DNA from: Tissierella sp032104385
GTDB lineage: Bacteria; Bacillota; Clostridia; Tissierellales; Tissierellaceae
Direction: 5' to 3'
NCBI RefSeq assembly: GCF_032104385.1
Contig: NZ_DAMCHJ010000002.1
Coordinates: forward strand, 248,001 to 312,000
Length of the DNA: 64,000 nt
The notes under the pieces are model-generated. The model saw only the letters and a program-made list of their open reading frames with translations, made no database searches and was not told the origin of the DNA. Positions within the stretch are counted from its first letter, which is position 1. The number at the start of each line of letters is the position of its first letter. A program made the position numbers and the translations under genes. Below, piece by piece: positions 52,689 through 61,987 of this stretch.

Positions 52689-52901
52689 ATGACTACAAAT
52701 ACTAACAGTAACAAAATAGCTGTTCCAGGAGCACGTCAAGCTCTTGACCAAATGAAATTAGAAATCGCTTCTGAACTAGGTATGGCAAACTATGATTCTC
52801 TAGATAAAGGTAATTTACCATCAAGACAAAATGGTTATGTTGGTGGATATATGACTAAAAAATTAGTTGAAATGGCTCAACAAAATTTAAGTGGAAAATA
52901 A
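52689..52901 (+). CDS. Alpha/beta-type small acid-soluble spore protein
   Basis: A 70-residue DNA-protecting spore protein: VPGARQALDQMKLEIASELG includes the germination protease site (E-IASELG), and GNLPSRQNGYVGGYMTKKLV is the conserved second half. Made in the forespore under sigma-G in relatives. ATG 52689 follows AAAGGAGATAAAAAA; a TTG six codons upstream overlaps the ribosome site. Confidence 0.97.
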   Translation: MTTNTNSNKIAVPGARQALDQMKLEIASELGMANYDSLDKGNLPSRQNGYVGGYMTKKLVEMAQQNLSGK

Positions 52902-52910
52902 TAAGTTCTA

Positions 52911-52941
52911 AAAAAGATAGGTCAATATGACCTATCTTTTT
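52911..52941. terminator. Bidirectional terminator between SASP and ferritin genes
   Basis: AAAAGATAGGTCA-ATA-TGACCTATCTTTT, perfect 13-bp arms with A- and T-runs on both sides. Confidence 0.9.
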
Positions 52942-52950
52942 ATATTCCTC

Positions 52951-53439
52951 TTACTGTCTTGCTCCTAACTCCTTATCTAATAGATATAGTCCTTGGAAAT
53001 TATCTTTAATTCCTTCCAACTTAAATATTATATCTTTCATGCTATTTTCTTCCTCTAATTGTTCTTCAACAAACCATTGTAAGAATTGAATAGTTGGATA
53101 TGATTTTTCTGCTTCCGCTATTTCTAATAGATTGTGGATTTTTGAAGTAACTAATTTTTCATGTTTTAATGCTTCCTCAAATACTTCTAAGAATGAATTA
53201 TAATCATTTTTTGGCTCACCTATAGCTTGAGTTCTAACTCTTCCATCCATATCATATATAAATTCATAGAACTTCATAGCATGTGAATATTCTTCTTTAG
53301 CTTGTGCTACAAAAAAATTAGCAAAGCCATTCATATTCTTATCAGAGCAATATGCTGCCATTCCCATGTAATAATACGCTGATAATATTTCAAAATTAAA
53401 CTGATCATTTAGTTCTTTTAATAATTTTTCTGATGCCAT
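52951..53439 (-). CDS. ftnA: Non-heme ferritin
   Basis: A 162-residue ferritin: LNDQFNFEILSAYYYMGMAA, QAKEEYSHAMKFYEFI, and FLQWFVEEQLEEENSM carry the ferroxidase residues. Stores iron as a 24-mer. ATG 53439 follows ATAGGAGGTTTATT. Length and motifs are typical of clostridial FtnA. Confidence 0.95.
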   Translation of the reverse strand: MASEKLLKELNDQFNFEILSAYYYMGMAAYCSDKNMNGFANFFVAQAKEEYSHAMKFYEFIYDMDGRVRTQAIGEPKNDYNSFLEVFEEALKHEKLVTSKIHNLLEIAEAEKSYPTIQFLQWFVEEQLEEENSMKDIIFKLEGIKDNFQGLYLLDKELGARQ

Positions 53440-53547
53440 AATAAACCTCCTATAATTTTACTATTTAATTTTTATATTTATTAATTTTTATTTAACTTCA
53501 TTACAATATTATAATACCCAAAGATTTTCCATTTAATCACAAATATA

Positions 53548-54267
53548 TTATTCCATTAAAATAATATCTAAAATATTATATACTTTATAGTCTATCTTAT
53601 CAGTAAGCATAATATCATTATCCTTTAAATATCTGATTAATGATGCTTTCATACCTTCTCCATAAATTCCATCTAGACTTCCTTCATAATATCCTTTCTG
53701 TGCTAATCTCTTTTGGACTTCTAAGACATCTGCGCCTCTATCTCCAGGTCTTATTTCTCTAAATCCTTGACCAAAAGGTCCATATATTCCATTAGTTATA
53801 ATAACTTTTGTATTATGCTTTACCATGGAATAAAGTTCTTCTACATCACTATTTCTCATACGAATACATCCTGCCGATAAATTTCCACCAATAGAGCCTG
53901 GTTTATTTGTACCATGAATTCCATATTTACCCCATGGTACATTAAGTCCCATCCATCTAGTCCCAAATCCCTCACCCCATTGTGCCTTTTCTATTATTTC
54001 AAATGTACCTAGAGGAGTTGGTGAATTGGGTCTTCCAGTTGCTATTGGATAAACTTTTATTATACTTTCATTTTCTATATCTATTAATTTAAGTTGCTTT
54101 TTATCTACTTCAACTAATATTGTATAACTTTGGGTTTTATCCTTGAAATATACATCCTCTAAATTAAACTTTTTAATAGTTGAATATCTGTGTATATGAT
54201 TTCCTAAAATTAAAAAAATAGTTAATAATAAAATTATTAAAATAAGCATTACAAGATCTTTATTCAT
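53548..54267 (-). CDS. L,D-transpeptidase (YkuD) with peptidoglycan-binding domain
   Basis: A 239-residue membrane-anchored enzyme: one membrane helix (about 5-22), a YkuD domain (about 48-160) with the active site GIHGTNKPGSIG and SAGCIRMRN (catalytic Cys), then a PG_binding_1 domain from about 172 (RPGDRGADVLEVQKRLAQKG). It would make 3-3 cross-links or attach proteins to the wall. ATG 54267 follows AAGGGGGGATACG. Confidence 0.93.
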   Translation of the reverse strand: MNKDLVMLILIILLLTIFLILGNHIHRYSTIKKFNLEDVYFKDKTQSYTILVEVDKKQLKLIDIENESIIKVYPIATGRPNSPTPLGTFEIIEKAQWGEGFGTRWMGLNVPWGKYGIHGTNKPGSIGGNLSAGCIRMRNSDVEELYSMVKHNTKVIITNGIYGPFGQGFREIRPGDRGADVLEVQKRLAQKGYYEGSLDGIYGEGMKASLIRYLKDNDIMLTDKIDYKVYNILDIILME

Positions 54268-54374
54268 CGTATCCCCCCTTCTAACATTAATATGCTATAA
54301 TTTTATAAATTAAACTTATAACTTAATTTCAATCTAATAAAATTATAATAAAATTTTAGGGGAGAATTTATTAG

Positions 54375-54968
54375 CTATTTGAATATAATTGTAATCTTTT
54401 TAAATCCCATTCCTTCTAATAAAGAAGTAATTATTTCCTTACCATTTTTTTCTGCATCATTTAGAATTCCCTTATCTATTACTTCATCTTTCATTTTTTC
54501 TTTTTCTTGTATAAGAACTACATAAAGATCCTTAAAGCTTAGCTTATTAAATACAGAATCTCTTTCATCATAAAAATAAACTTCCTCTTCTGGAATTACA
54601 TTTTCAAATATTTTTGCTTTATCCATTTTTATTTCTATAGTTTCCTTATCTTTCAAATTAACCTCTATAGAATCTAATTCTATGCCAGCTTTAATATATC
54701 CACTATATTTTAAAATGAATTTTTTATTAGTAAAAGGTATACTTATACCACTTAATTCTATTTTATCTTCATACTCCACTATATTAGTATAATTATATTT
54801 TACAGTTGATAATTCAACTAATCTAAGAATATTTTCTTCAACCTTATTTGATAGAAGATTTGTCTTTCGTGTCGTTGAAATTTTAGCATATCCAATGATT
54901 CCTAATACCATGATTATAACTATTGCTATTAATATTAATTTCCATTTAATATGTTCAAAACGTTTCAT
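54375..54968 (-). CDS. DUF4230 membrane-anchored protein
   Basis: A 197-residue protein with one N-terminal membrane helix (about 9-28) and an exported domain with LVELSTVKYNYTNIVEYED and GYIKAGIELDSIEV, which match DUF4230. The function is unknown. ATG 54968 follows GAGGTGATAGG. Confidence 0.85.
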   Translation of the reverse strand: MKRFEHIKWKLILIAIVIIMVLGIIGYAKISTTRKTNLLSNKVEENILRLVELSTVKYNYTNIVEYEDKIELSGISIPFTNKKFILKYSGYIKAGIELDSIEVNLKDKETIEIKMDKAKIFENVIPEEEVYFYDERDSVFNKLSFKDLYVVLIQEKEKMKDEVIDKGILNDAEKNGKEIITSLLEGMGFKKITIIFK

Positions 54969-55012
54969 CCTATCACCTCGTTAGTCCCCCTACAATTTAG
55001 AAGGATAATATG

Positions 55013-55297
55013 CTATAAATCCGGATTGTAAAACTGATAAATACTATATATGGAAATGTTCTCATTACACAAAAGCCTTACTATACTTGGTATTTGCTGT
55101 GTTGTAATATTCAATTCTATTCCGTTATATTTTAAAACTATATCATTTAATCCTATTAGTCCCGATTTATGTAAAACATCAATAATCTTATTTTCAATAG
55201 TAGGTATATTCATTCCGCCTAATGAAAAAAATATTTTTTTCTTTTCCTCTGTATAATCTTGAGGATTTAATTTGCTAATTAACATAATCTTATTCAT
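55013..55297 (-). CDS. Small hypothetical protein, 94 residues
   Basis: A soluble alpha/beta protein reading LISKLNPQDYTEEKKKIFFS, then IVLKYNGIELNITTQQIPSI and VRLLCNENISIYSIYQFYNP. The C-terminal half has an ACT-like ring, but I cannot place the family. ATG 55297 follows AAAAAGGAGCTATTGTA. It precedes DUF4230 on the same strand. Confidence 0.55.
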   Translation of the reverse strand: MNKIMLISKLNPQDYTEEKKKIFFSLGGMNIPTIENKIIDVLHKSGLIGLNDIVLKYNGIELNITTQQIPSIVRLLCNENISIYSIYQFYNPDL

Positions 55298-55608
55298 TAC
55301 AATAGCTCCTTTTTGATTTTATAAAAAACATTGTAAAATATAAAACAGGAAAAACTCTCTAAGTCATAGATAAACCTCCTAAGGGCTTCTATTATCATAT
55401 ATTTTATATAACAATAGACAAATACTTTTATTCTAATTGTATTTACCCATTTTTTAATAAAAAATTCATTTATAATCAATTTTTTATTATTTATTTTATT
55501 TATATACTCTAGTGAAATTATCTTTGTTTTTATTTTTCATTTTCTTTAGTATATAATATAATCAAAACTTAAATAATTTATATATAATGACTTAGAAAGG
55601 ATGTTTTT
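55298..55608. other. Intergenic stretch between divergent genes
   Basis: Very AT-rich. A 60-codon minus-strand frame here has no ribosome site and unusual composition and is not called. The rest should hold the promoters of the 94-residue gene (minus) and the Crp-type gene (plus). Confidence 0.4.
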
Positions 55609-56289
55609 ATGAATAAATATCTAGAGAGTTTAAATAAATCTATATTATTTAGAAGTTTAAGTAAGGATGAAATAAATCATTTAATATCTACAGTTCCTTA
55701 TAATATAAGTAATTATAAAAAGGATGATGTAATTGCAATAGAAGAAGATGATTGTAACAGTTTAGGAATAATATTATCTGGAACTATTGAAATTCATAAA
55801 CCCTTTCCCTCTGGAAAAATTGTTACAATAAATAATTTCGAGGCTGGAAATGTCTTTGGTGAAGCCCTTGTTTTTTCTGGCAGACATAAATATCCTGCTA
55901 CCATAATTTCTTCTAACGATTCAGAAATAATGTATATAAAAAAAGAAGATATTATTAAACTAATGAGTTCTGATGATAGAGTACTAAATAACTTTGTATC
56001 TGTATTGTCAAATAGAATATTAATGTTAAATGATAGAATAACCAACCTCTCTTATGATACTGTTAGAAAGAAAATAGCTAATATCATTTTAGCTGAATAT
56101 AGTAAGCAAAAAACCAAAATGATAACTTTACCAGTATGTAGGAAAAAGATGGCAGAACTCCTAAATATTCCACGACCATCTTTATCTAGAGAATTAATTA
56201 AAATGAAAGAAGATGGTATTATTGATTACCATAAAAATAAACTAAAAATTATTGATATTGATTTATTAGAAGAATGTTTATTGAAATAA
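55609..56289 (+). CDS. Crp/Fnr-family transcription regulator
   Basis: A 226-residue regulator: a cyclic-nucleotide-type beta-roll (about 20-125; DFAGNVFGEALVFSGRHKYP-like segment read as GNVFGEALVFSGRHKYPATI), a dimer helix, and a Crp-type helix-turn-helix near 165-210 (CRKKMAELLNIPRPSLSREL). No Fnr iron-sulfur cysteine set is evident. It lies before the selenium-type operon but is separated from it by a strong terminator; it may still control it. ATG 55609 follows GAAAGGATG. Confidence 0.9.
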   Translation: MNKYLESLNKSILFRSLSKDEINHLISTVPYNISNYKKDDVIAIEEDDCNSLGIILSGTIEIHKPFPSGKIVTINNFEAGNVFGEALVFSGRHKYPATIISSNDSEIMYIKKEDIIKLMSSDDRVLNNFVSVLSNRILMLNDRITNLSYDTVRKKIANIILAEYSKQKTKMITLPVCRKKMAELLNIPRPSLSRELIKMKEDGIIDYHKNKLKIIDIDLLEECLLK

Positions 56290-56335
56290 TAAATATCTAT
56301 AACCAAAATTTGGTTATAGATATTTATTATTTTTC
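56286..56335 (+). terminator. Strong terminator of the Crp-type gene
   Basis: Perfect 22-bp arms with core AACCAAA/TTTGGTT around a single central base, followed by TTTTCT. Confidence 0.88.
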
Positions 56336-56400
56336 TATCTGAGAATAATTATATATAATCTATTTAGATTGATAATTATTTTTCAAAGGAGGTTTTATAA

Positions 56401-57495
56401 ATGAGTAGTAAACGTAAAATGTTTATCTATGGTGGTATTATTGGTCTTATAGGTGCTATTCTTATGAAACTTGGAAATCCTGGCAATATGGGAATATGCA
56501 TTGCATGCTTCTGGAGAGATATTGCAGGTGCCTTAGGACTTCATAGGGCAGAAGTAGTACAATATATACGACCAGAAATAATTGGTATTATATTTGGTTC
56601 TTTTATTGTTTCCTATATGACTGGAGACTTTAAGGTAAAAGGTGGCTCTTCTCCTTTAATAAGATTTGTTTTAGGTTTCTTTTTAATGATTGGTGCTCTT
56701 GTATTTTTAGGTTGTCCCCTTAGAATGCTTCTAAGATTAGGAAATGGCGATTTAAATGCCATAATAGGATTAATTGGATATGTGGCAGGAATCTATATTG
56801 GTGTACAATTTCTCAAAAAAGGTTATACACTTGGCAGAAATATAGATCAACCTAAATTTGTAGGATTTATTTTTCCGATTATAGCCGTTATTTTACTTAT
56901 TTTCTTGGTTGTTAAGCCTGCATTTATACTATTTAGCACAGAAGGTCCTGGCTCTATGGCAGCACCTATCATTGCAGCATTAGTAGCAGGTGCTGTAGTA
57001 GGAGTTGCTCTTCAAAGAAGTAGAATATGTACTGCTGGTGGATTTCGAGATGCTATTCTAATTAAGGATTATCATTTTTTATGGGGATTAATTGGTATTT
57101 TTGTATTTAATTTAATTGGTAATCTTGTATTAAATTTTAGTACTTTTAAATTAGGTTTTGAAGGTCAACCGGTAGCTCATGCTAATCATATTTGGAACTT
57201 CCTGGGTATGACTCTTGTAGGGCTTTGCTCTGTTTTACTTGGTGGCTGCCCTATTAGGCAAACGGTATTAGCAAGTCAAGGAGATGGTGATGCTGGAGTT
57301 ACTGTATTAGGTCTTATAATTGGTGCTGCATTTGCACATAATTTTAGCTTAGCATCTAGTCCTAAAGGTGTTACTTCTAATGGTAAAATTGCTGTTATCG
57401 TTGGTATTTTGTTTGTATTATTTTTAGCTTACAGTGTCGTAATAAATAATAAAGAATCCAAATCTCAATCTAAGGAGGTAAAAATCAATGGCTAA
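56401..57495 (+). CDS. yedE: YedE-family putative selenium transporter
   Basis: A 364-residue membrane protein with about ten segments. GNPGNMGICIACFWRDIAGA and AEVVQYIRPEIIGII, together with two YeeE-type cores carrying conserved Cys (FLGCPLRML, LLGGCPIRQTVLAS, SRICTAGGFRDA), match the YedE form linked to selenium metabolism, not only thiosulfate-type YeeE. It overlaps the TusA-like gene by eight bases. ATG 56401 follows AAAGGAGGTTTTATAA. The substrate is inferred from family and context. Confidence 0.85.
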   Translation: MSSKRKMFIYGGIIGLIGAILMKLGNPGNMGICIACFWRDIAGALGLHRAEVVQYIRPEIIGIIFGSFIVSYMTGDFKVKGGSSPLIRFVLGFFLMIGALVFLGCPLRMLLRLGNGDLNAIIGLIGYVAGIYIGVQFLKKGYTLGRNIDQPKFVGFIFPIIAVILLIFLVVKPAFILFSTEGPGSMAAPIIAALVAGAVVGVALQRSRICTAGGFRDAILIKDYHFLWGLIGIFVFNLIGNLVLNFSTFKLGFEGQPVAHANHIWNFLGMTLVGLCSVLLGGCPIRQTVLASQGDGDAGVTVLGLIIGAAFAHNFSLASSPKGVTSNGKIAVIVGILFVLFLAYSVVINNKESKSQSKEVKING

Positions 57496-57700
57496 CATTA
57501 TTGATGCTAGAGGTAGATCTTGTCCTGAACCTGTTATTATGACAAAAAATGAAATTGATAAAAATTCTAACAAAGATTTACAGGTTTTAGTTGATACTCA
57601 TGTTGCAGTTGAAAATATTACTAGATTTGTAACTGGAAAAGGGTATAATGTAAATGTAGAAGAAAACAACGGAGAATATAAAATTAATATTAAAAAATAG
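57488..57700 (+). CDS. TusA/SirA-like sulfur or selenium carrier
   Basis: A 70-residue protein with DARGRSCPEPVIMTKNEID, where CPEP is the conserved Cys-Pro carrier motif, and a beta-alpha fold ending NGEYKINIKK. It resembles the N-terminal domain of YedF-type selenium proteins. It is translationally coupled to yedE and followed by a DUF3343 gene nine bases later. It would carry a persulfide or selenosulfide on the Cys. Confidence 0.88.
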   Translation: MANIIDARGRSCPEPVIMTKNEIDKNSNKDLQVLVDTHVAVENITRFVTGKGYNVNVEENNGEYKINIKK

Positions 57701-57708
57701 GTGATTTA

Positions 57709-57978
57709 ATGGAAAACTTTTACTGTGTAATTACATTTCATGTTACCCAACATGCATTAATTTTTGAAAAGTTTATGAATAATAAAGGTATTCCTGTAAA
57801 ACTAATGCCCGTACCAAGACAAGTTAGTTCAAGCTGTGGAACTGCAGCAAAGGTGCCTTGTGAATTAGAATATAATATAAAAAAATGGTGTATTGATGAA
57901 AATATACCTATAGATGATTTTCACAAGGTTGAAAATAAAAAGGGAAATAATTGGTTTTCTAAATATATTAATAAATAA
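57709..57978 (+). CDS. DUF3343 putative Se/S carrier
   Basis: An 89-residue protein: CVITFHVTQHALIFEKFMNN, GIPVKLMPVPRQVSSSCGTA and the conserved Cys pair region with VPCELEYNIKKWCIDENIP. This is the DUF3343 family, found repeatedly beside YedE and TusA-like genes in selenium users. Last gene of the three-gene operon. ATG 57709 follows AGGTGATTTA. Confidence 0.9.
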   Translation: MENFYCVITFHVTQHALIFEKFMNNKGIPVKLMPVPRQVSSSCGTAAKVPCELEYNIKKWCIDENIPIDDFHKVENKKGNNWFSKYINK

Positions 57979-57982
57979 TAAA

Positions 57983-58030
57983 ACAAATAAACAATTTATT
58001 AAATTTAATAAATTGTTTATTTGTTTCTTA
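57983..58030 (+). terminator. Terminator of the selenium-type operon
   Basis: Perfect 21-bp inverted repeat with core AACAATTTATTAAA and no loop bases, followed by TTCTTAATTT. Confidence 0.85.
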
Positions 58031-58124
58031 ATTTAAGTTTATTATTTTACAAAAATAACTTGATTTTTCTAAATTTTAATATATAATTGAATTATTGGTA
58101 AATATAAGAAAGGAGGTCGTGAAG

Positions 58125-58202
58125 ATGATGAACATGAATTTTGTACTTAAAAATAATGAAAACTTAATAATCTTAGCAACACGACCTAGGTACAGATTCT
58201 AA
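58125..58202 (+). CDS. Leader peptide of the BmrCD-like operon, 25 residues
   Basis: AAAGGAGG precedes ATG 58125. The peptide reads MMNMNFVLKNNENLIILATR then PRYRF and stops. Two terminator hairpins follow before the ABC genes. In B. subtilis the bmrCD exporter genes are controlled by ribosome stalling on a leader peptide when translation is inhibited by antibiotics. The same design is likely here. The arginine-rich end may be the stall region. Confidence 0.75.
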   Translation: MMNMNFVLKNNENLIILATRPRYRF

Positions 58203-58221
58203 TTTTTTGTCGCTGATTTTT

Positions 58222-58253
58222 AAACCATAGGTGTGTTCACCTGTGGTTTTTTT
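58222..58253 (+). terminator. First attenuator terminator of the exporter operon
   Basis: AAACCATAGGTG-TGTT-CACCTGTGGTTT (one G-U pair) followed by TTTT, 20 bases after the leader-peptide stop. Confidence 0.85.
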
Positions 58254-58304
58254 ATATTTTTATAATCCTCACTAGGATATCCGTGTCTCTATATAAACAT
58301 AATT

Positions 58305-58336
58305 AACCATAGGTATATGCCTATGGTTTTTTTAAT
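58305..58336 (+). terminator. Second attenuator terminator of the exporter operon
   Basis: AACCATAGG-TATATG-CCTATGGTT followed by TTTTT, ending just before the ribosome site of the first exporter gene. Its 3' arm can also pair with the 5' arm of the first terminator. Confidence 0.85.
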
Positions 58337-58350
58337 TAAGGAGGGAGAGA

Positions 58351-60144
58351 ATGAAAGATTTTAAAAAACTACTAAAATTTATGGAAGGGTACAGAATTAT
58401 TTATTTATTTGGAATGATATCAATTCTTATATCTCAAATACTTACTACTGTTACTCCTCTAATACTAAGAACAACTATTGATAGTATAATTGGTGATGAA
58501 GTAATAGAATCTTCAATTATTCAAAGGATTGTTTACTTCTTAGGAGATAAAGAATTTTTAAAACAGCATATATGGCTTATAGGACTTTTGCTTGTTTTTA
58601 TAGCTGTTTTAAGAGGTTTGTTTTTATATCTAAAAAATGCTTTATCTAGCCAATCTGCTGAAAATACTACCAAGAAAATAAGGGATAAACTATATGACCA
58701 TATACAAAGACTTCCCTATGAATATCATGTAAAAGCAGAAACTGGTGAACTTATACAAAAATGTACATCTGATGTAGACACAATAAGAAGATTTTTAGCT
58801 ATACAGCTTGTAGAGGTTGTAGGGTCAATATTTATGTTGGTATTCATAATTTTTGTGATGTTTACTATGAATATAAAGATGACCATGGTATCTATTATAA
58901 TATTACCTATAACATTTTTATTCTCATTTATATTTTTTACTAAAATTAAAAAAGCATTTGAAGCCTCTGATGAAGCAGAGGCAAAAATGACCACTACCCT
59001 TCAAGAAAATTTAACAGGAGTAAGAGTTGTAAAAGCTTTTTCCAGACAAAGATATGAAGTTGATAAATTTGATAAAAAAAATTTAGAATATCAAAATTTA
59101 ACTTATAAGCTAATAAAAAACTTATCAGCCTATTGGGCTATATCTGATTTTCTTAGTATGTGTCAAGTTGGTTTTGTTGTTATAATTGGTAGCTATCTTG
59201 CGTATAAAGGTGAATTATCCCTTGGATCTTTTGTAGCCTTTATTAGCTATATTAATATGATAATCTGGCCAGTTAGACAAATGGGCAGAACCTTGACAGA
59301 TATGGGTAAAGCTTTTGTTTCTTTACAAAGAATAGAAAAAATATTTGAAGAACCTATAGAATTATTAGATGAAAATAATAACAAACCTGAAATTAAAGGA
59401 AATATAAAGTTTGAGAAGGTTTACTTTGAATATGAAGAAAACAAACCTGTTTTATCAGATCTTTCATTTGAGGTTAAAGTTGGAGAAACAATCGCTTTAA
59501 TTGGACCTACAGGTTCTGGTAAATCTTCTTTAGTACATTTGTTACCAAGACTATATGAATACAATAAGGGATCTATTAAAATTGATAATGTTGAATTAAA
59601 TATAATAGATAAATCTTGGATTAGAAAAAATGTTGGATTAGTGCTTCAGGAACCTTTTCTCTATGCTAAAACAATAAAAGAAAATATTAAACTTGCTAAT
59701 CCATCAATGAAAGATGCTAGGGTTTTTAACGCTGCAAAAATTGCTTCAATTCATGAAGATATAGAAACCTTTGAAAATGGATATGAAACTCTTGTAGGAG
59801 AACGTGGCGTTTCCCTGTCTGGTGGTCAAAAACAAAGAATGGCAATTGCAAGAACTATTATTAATGACTGTCCAATTGTTATATTTGATGACTCTCTATC
59901 TGCTGTAGATACAGAAACTGATATCTCAATTAGAAAGGCTCTTAACAATAGAAAAAATAAATCTACTACATTTATTATTTCTCATAGAATTTCAACTGTA
60001 GCAGAAGCAGATTTAATATTGGTAATAGATAAGGGAAAGATTGTACAAAGAGGTACTCATAGTAATCTAATCTCTAAAGAAGGACTATATAAAAGAATAT
60101 ATACCTTACAGAACTCTTTAGATAATGAAATAATAAATGCATAA
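58351..60144 (+). CDS. Heterodimeric ABC multidrug exporter subunit, degenerate site (BmrC-like)
   Basis: A 597-residue half-transporter: six membrane helices (1 to about 320) and an ATPase domain with GPTGSGKSSLVHLL, signature SLSGGQKQR, and Walker B VIFDDSLSAVD. The catalytic Glu after Walker B is replaced by Asp, as in the degenerate half of BmrCD/TM287-288 pairs, while its LSGGQ is intact. It must pair with the next gene product. ATG 58351 follows AAGGAGGGAGAGA. Confidence 0.93.
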   Translation: MKDFKKLLKFMEGYRIIYLFGMISILISQILTTVTPLILRTTIDSIIGDEVIESSIIQRIVYFLGDKEFLKQHIWLIGLLLVFIAVLRGLFLYLKNALSSQSAENTTKKIRDKLYDHIQRLPYEYHVKAETGELIQKCTSDVDTIRRFLAIQLVEVVGSIFMLVFIIFVMFTMNIKMTMVSIIILPITFLFSFIFFTKIKKAFEASDEAEAKMTTTLQENLTGVRVVKAFSRQRYEVDKFDKKNLEYQNLTYKLIKNLSAYWAISDFLSMCQVGFVVIIGSYLAYKGELSLGSFVAFISYINMIIWPVRQMGRTLTDMGKAFVSLQRIEKIFEEPIELLDENNNKPEIKGNIKFEKVYFEYEENKPVLSDLSFEVKVGETIALIGPTGSGKSSLVHLLPRLYEYNKGSIKIDNVELNIIDKSWIRKNVGLVLQEPFLYAKTIKENIKLANPSMKDARVFNAAKIASIHEDIETFENGYETLVGERGVSLSGGQKQRMAIARTIINDCPIVIFDDSLSAVDTETDISIRKALNNRKNKSTTFIISHRISTVAEADLILVIDKGKIVQRGTHSNLISKEGLYKRIYTLQNSLDNEIINA

Positions 60145-60158
60145 TAGGAGGTGTTAGT

Positions 60159-61976
60159 TTGATACAAACAAATAATAATCAAGATAAAATAGAAATCAGT
60201 ACATGGAAAAACTTTTTTAAATATCTAAAACCATATAGAAAGCAGTTTTTTATTCTATCTATAATGATGATATTTCTAGGAATACTAGATTCCATTTTTC
60301 CATTAATGACAAAATATGCTATAGATAACTTTATAGAAAAGAATACTTTAGTTGGTATAGAAAGATTTGGTATAGTATATTTTTCTGCAGTAATTATGCT
60401 AGCTCTCACAGTCTATTTATTTATATACTTAGCTGGAAAACTAGAAACAAAAATGGCCTATGACATTAGAAGAATTGGGTTTGAAAAACTTCAATTATTA
60501 CCTCTGTCTTATTATGATAATAAAGCTATAGGATGGTTAATGGCAAGGATGACTTCTGATATTAGCAGACTATCTGAAACCATATCTTGGTCATTAGTAG
60601 ACCTTGCATGGGGTTTTTCTATGATGCTTTTTATAACTATTGCAATGATTAGATTAAATTTTAAACTAGCTTTAATTACATTATCTGTGATACCTATTTT
60701 AGCCTTTGTTAGCTTTTATTTTCAAAATAGAATATTAAAAGCTCAAAGAGATGTAAGAAAGATAAACTCCAAGATTACAGCTGCATATAATGAGGATATT
60801 CAAGGAGCTAAAACCACAAAAACATTAGTTAGAGAAGATATAAATCTTCAAGAATTCTCAGAAATAACAAAATCCATGAAAGATAAGTCCATAAGGGCAG
60901 CTATCATTTCTTCAATTTACTTACCTATTATACTTACCTTAGCTAGTGTAGGTACTGCCTTAGCATTAAATTACGGTGGTAAAGGAGTATTGTTAGGTAC
61001 TATATCTTATGGAACCTTAGTAGTATTTATATCATATACTGCTCAATTCTACGAGCCAGTGCGTCAAATAGCCGTAATATTTGCAGAGTTATTGGCAGCT
61101 CAAGCTTCAGCTGAAAGAGTCTTTTCTTTGCTAAATGAAATACCTGAAATAGTAGATAGTGGGGAAGTTGTAGCTAAATATGGGGATTTATTGAATCCTA
61201 AAAAAGAACTTTGGCCTGAAATTAAAGGAGCTGTAGAATTTAAGAATGTATCCTTTTCTTATAAAGATGGAGAAACTATACTAGATAATTTCAACCTAAA
61301 GGTTAACCCTGGTGAGACCATAGCCTTAGTTGGGGAAACTGGCTCAGGAAAATCAACTATTGTAAATCTATTTTGTAGATTCTATGAACCAACAGATGGT
61401 GAAATTTTAATTGATAACATAAATTATAAAAATATGCCTCAAAACTGGATTCATGAAAATCTTGGATATGTACTGCAAGCCCCTCATCTATTCAGTGGTA
61501 CAATAAAAGAAAATATTAGATATGGTAATTTAGAGGCTACAGATGAAGAAATCATAGCTGCAAGCAAATTAGTCGATGCCCATGATTTTATTATGGATAC
61601 TGAAAAAGGATATGATACAGAAGTTGGCGAAGGCGGAGGATTACTTTCTACTGGACAAAAGCAACTTATATCTTTTGCAAGAGCAGTTGTCCGTAATCCA
61701 AAACTATTTGTACTAGACGAAGCTACTTCATCTATAGATACTGAAACTGAAAAGATTATTCAAGATGCTATTCACAAGGTACTAAATGGCAGAACTTCCT
61801 TCGTTATAGCTCATAGATTGTCTACTATAAGAAACGCAGATAGGATTTTAGTTATAAGAGATGGTAAAGTCCAAGAATCAGGAAATCATAAGGAATTAAT
61901 TAAAAAGAAGGGTTATTACTATAATCTATATACTAATCAATTTATTGAAGAAAAAAGTATGGATATATTTAGGTAA
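60159..61976 (+). CDS. Heterodimeric ABC multidrug exporter subunit, consensus Walker B (BmrD-like)
   Basis: A 605-residue half-transporter with six helices and an ATPase domain: GETGSGKSTIVNLF, Walker B LFVLDEATSSIDTE with the catalytic Glu, but a signature LSTGQKQ in place of LSGGQ. This mirrors the first subunit: one functional site is built from its Walker motifs and the partner's LSGGQ. The start is TTG 60159 after TAGGAGGTGTTAG. It lies 14 bases after the first subunit. Confidence 0.94.
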   Translation: MIQTNNNQDKIEISTWKNFFKYLKPYRKQFFILSIMMIFLGILDSIFPLMTKYAIDNFIEKNTLVGIERFGIVYFSAVIMLALTVYLFIYLAGKLETKMAYDIRRIGFEKLQLLPLSYYDNKAIGWLMARMTSDISRLSETISWSLVDLAWGFSMMLFITIAMIRLNFKLALITLSVIPILAFVSFYFQNRILKAQRDVRKINSKITAAYNEDIQGAKTTKTLVREDINLQEFSEITKSMKDKSIRAAIISSIYLPIILTLASVGTALALNYGGKGVLLGTISYGTLVVFISYTAQFYEPVRQIAVIFAELLAAQASAERVFSLLNEIPEIVDSGEVVAKYGDLLNPKKELWPEIKGAVEFKNVSFSYKDGETILDNFNLKVNPGETIALVGETGSGKSTIVNLFCRFYEPTDGEILIDNINYKNMPQNWIHENLGYVLQAPHLFSGTIKENIRYGNLEATDEEIIAASKLVDAHDFIMDTEKGYDTEVGEGGGLLSTGQKQLISFARAVVRNPKLFVLDEATSSIDTETEKIIQDAIHKVLNGRTSFVIAHRLSTIRNADRILVIRDGKVQESGNHKELIKKKGYYYNLYTNQFIEEKSMDIFR

Positions 61977-61987
61977 TAATAAAAATA

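Noticed and set aside
55297..55479. 60-codon minus-strand frame
   Set aside because: No ribosome site, unusual composition rich in Tyr/Phe/Ile and no family likeness; it occupies the divergent promoter region.
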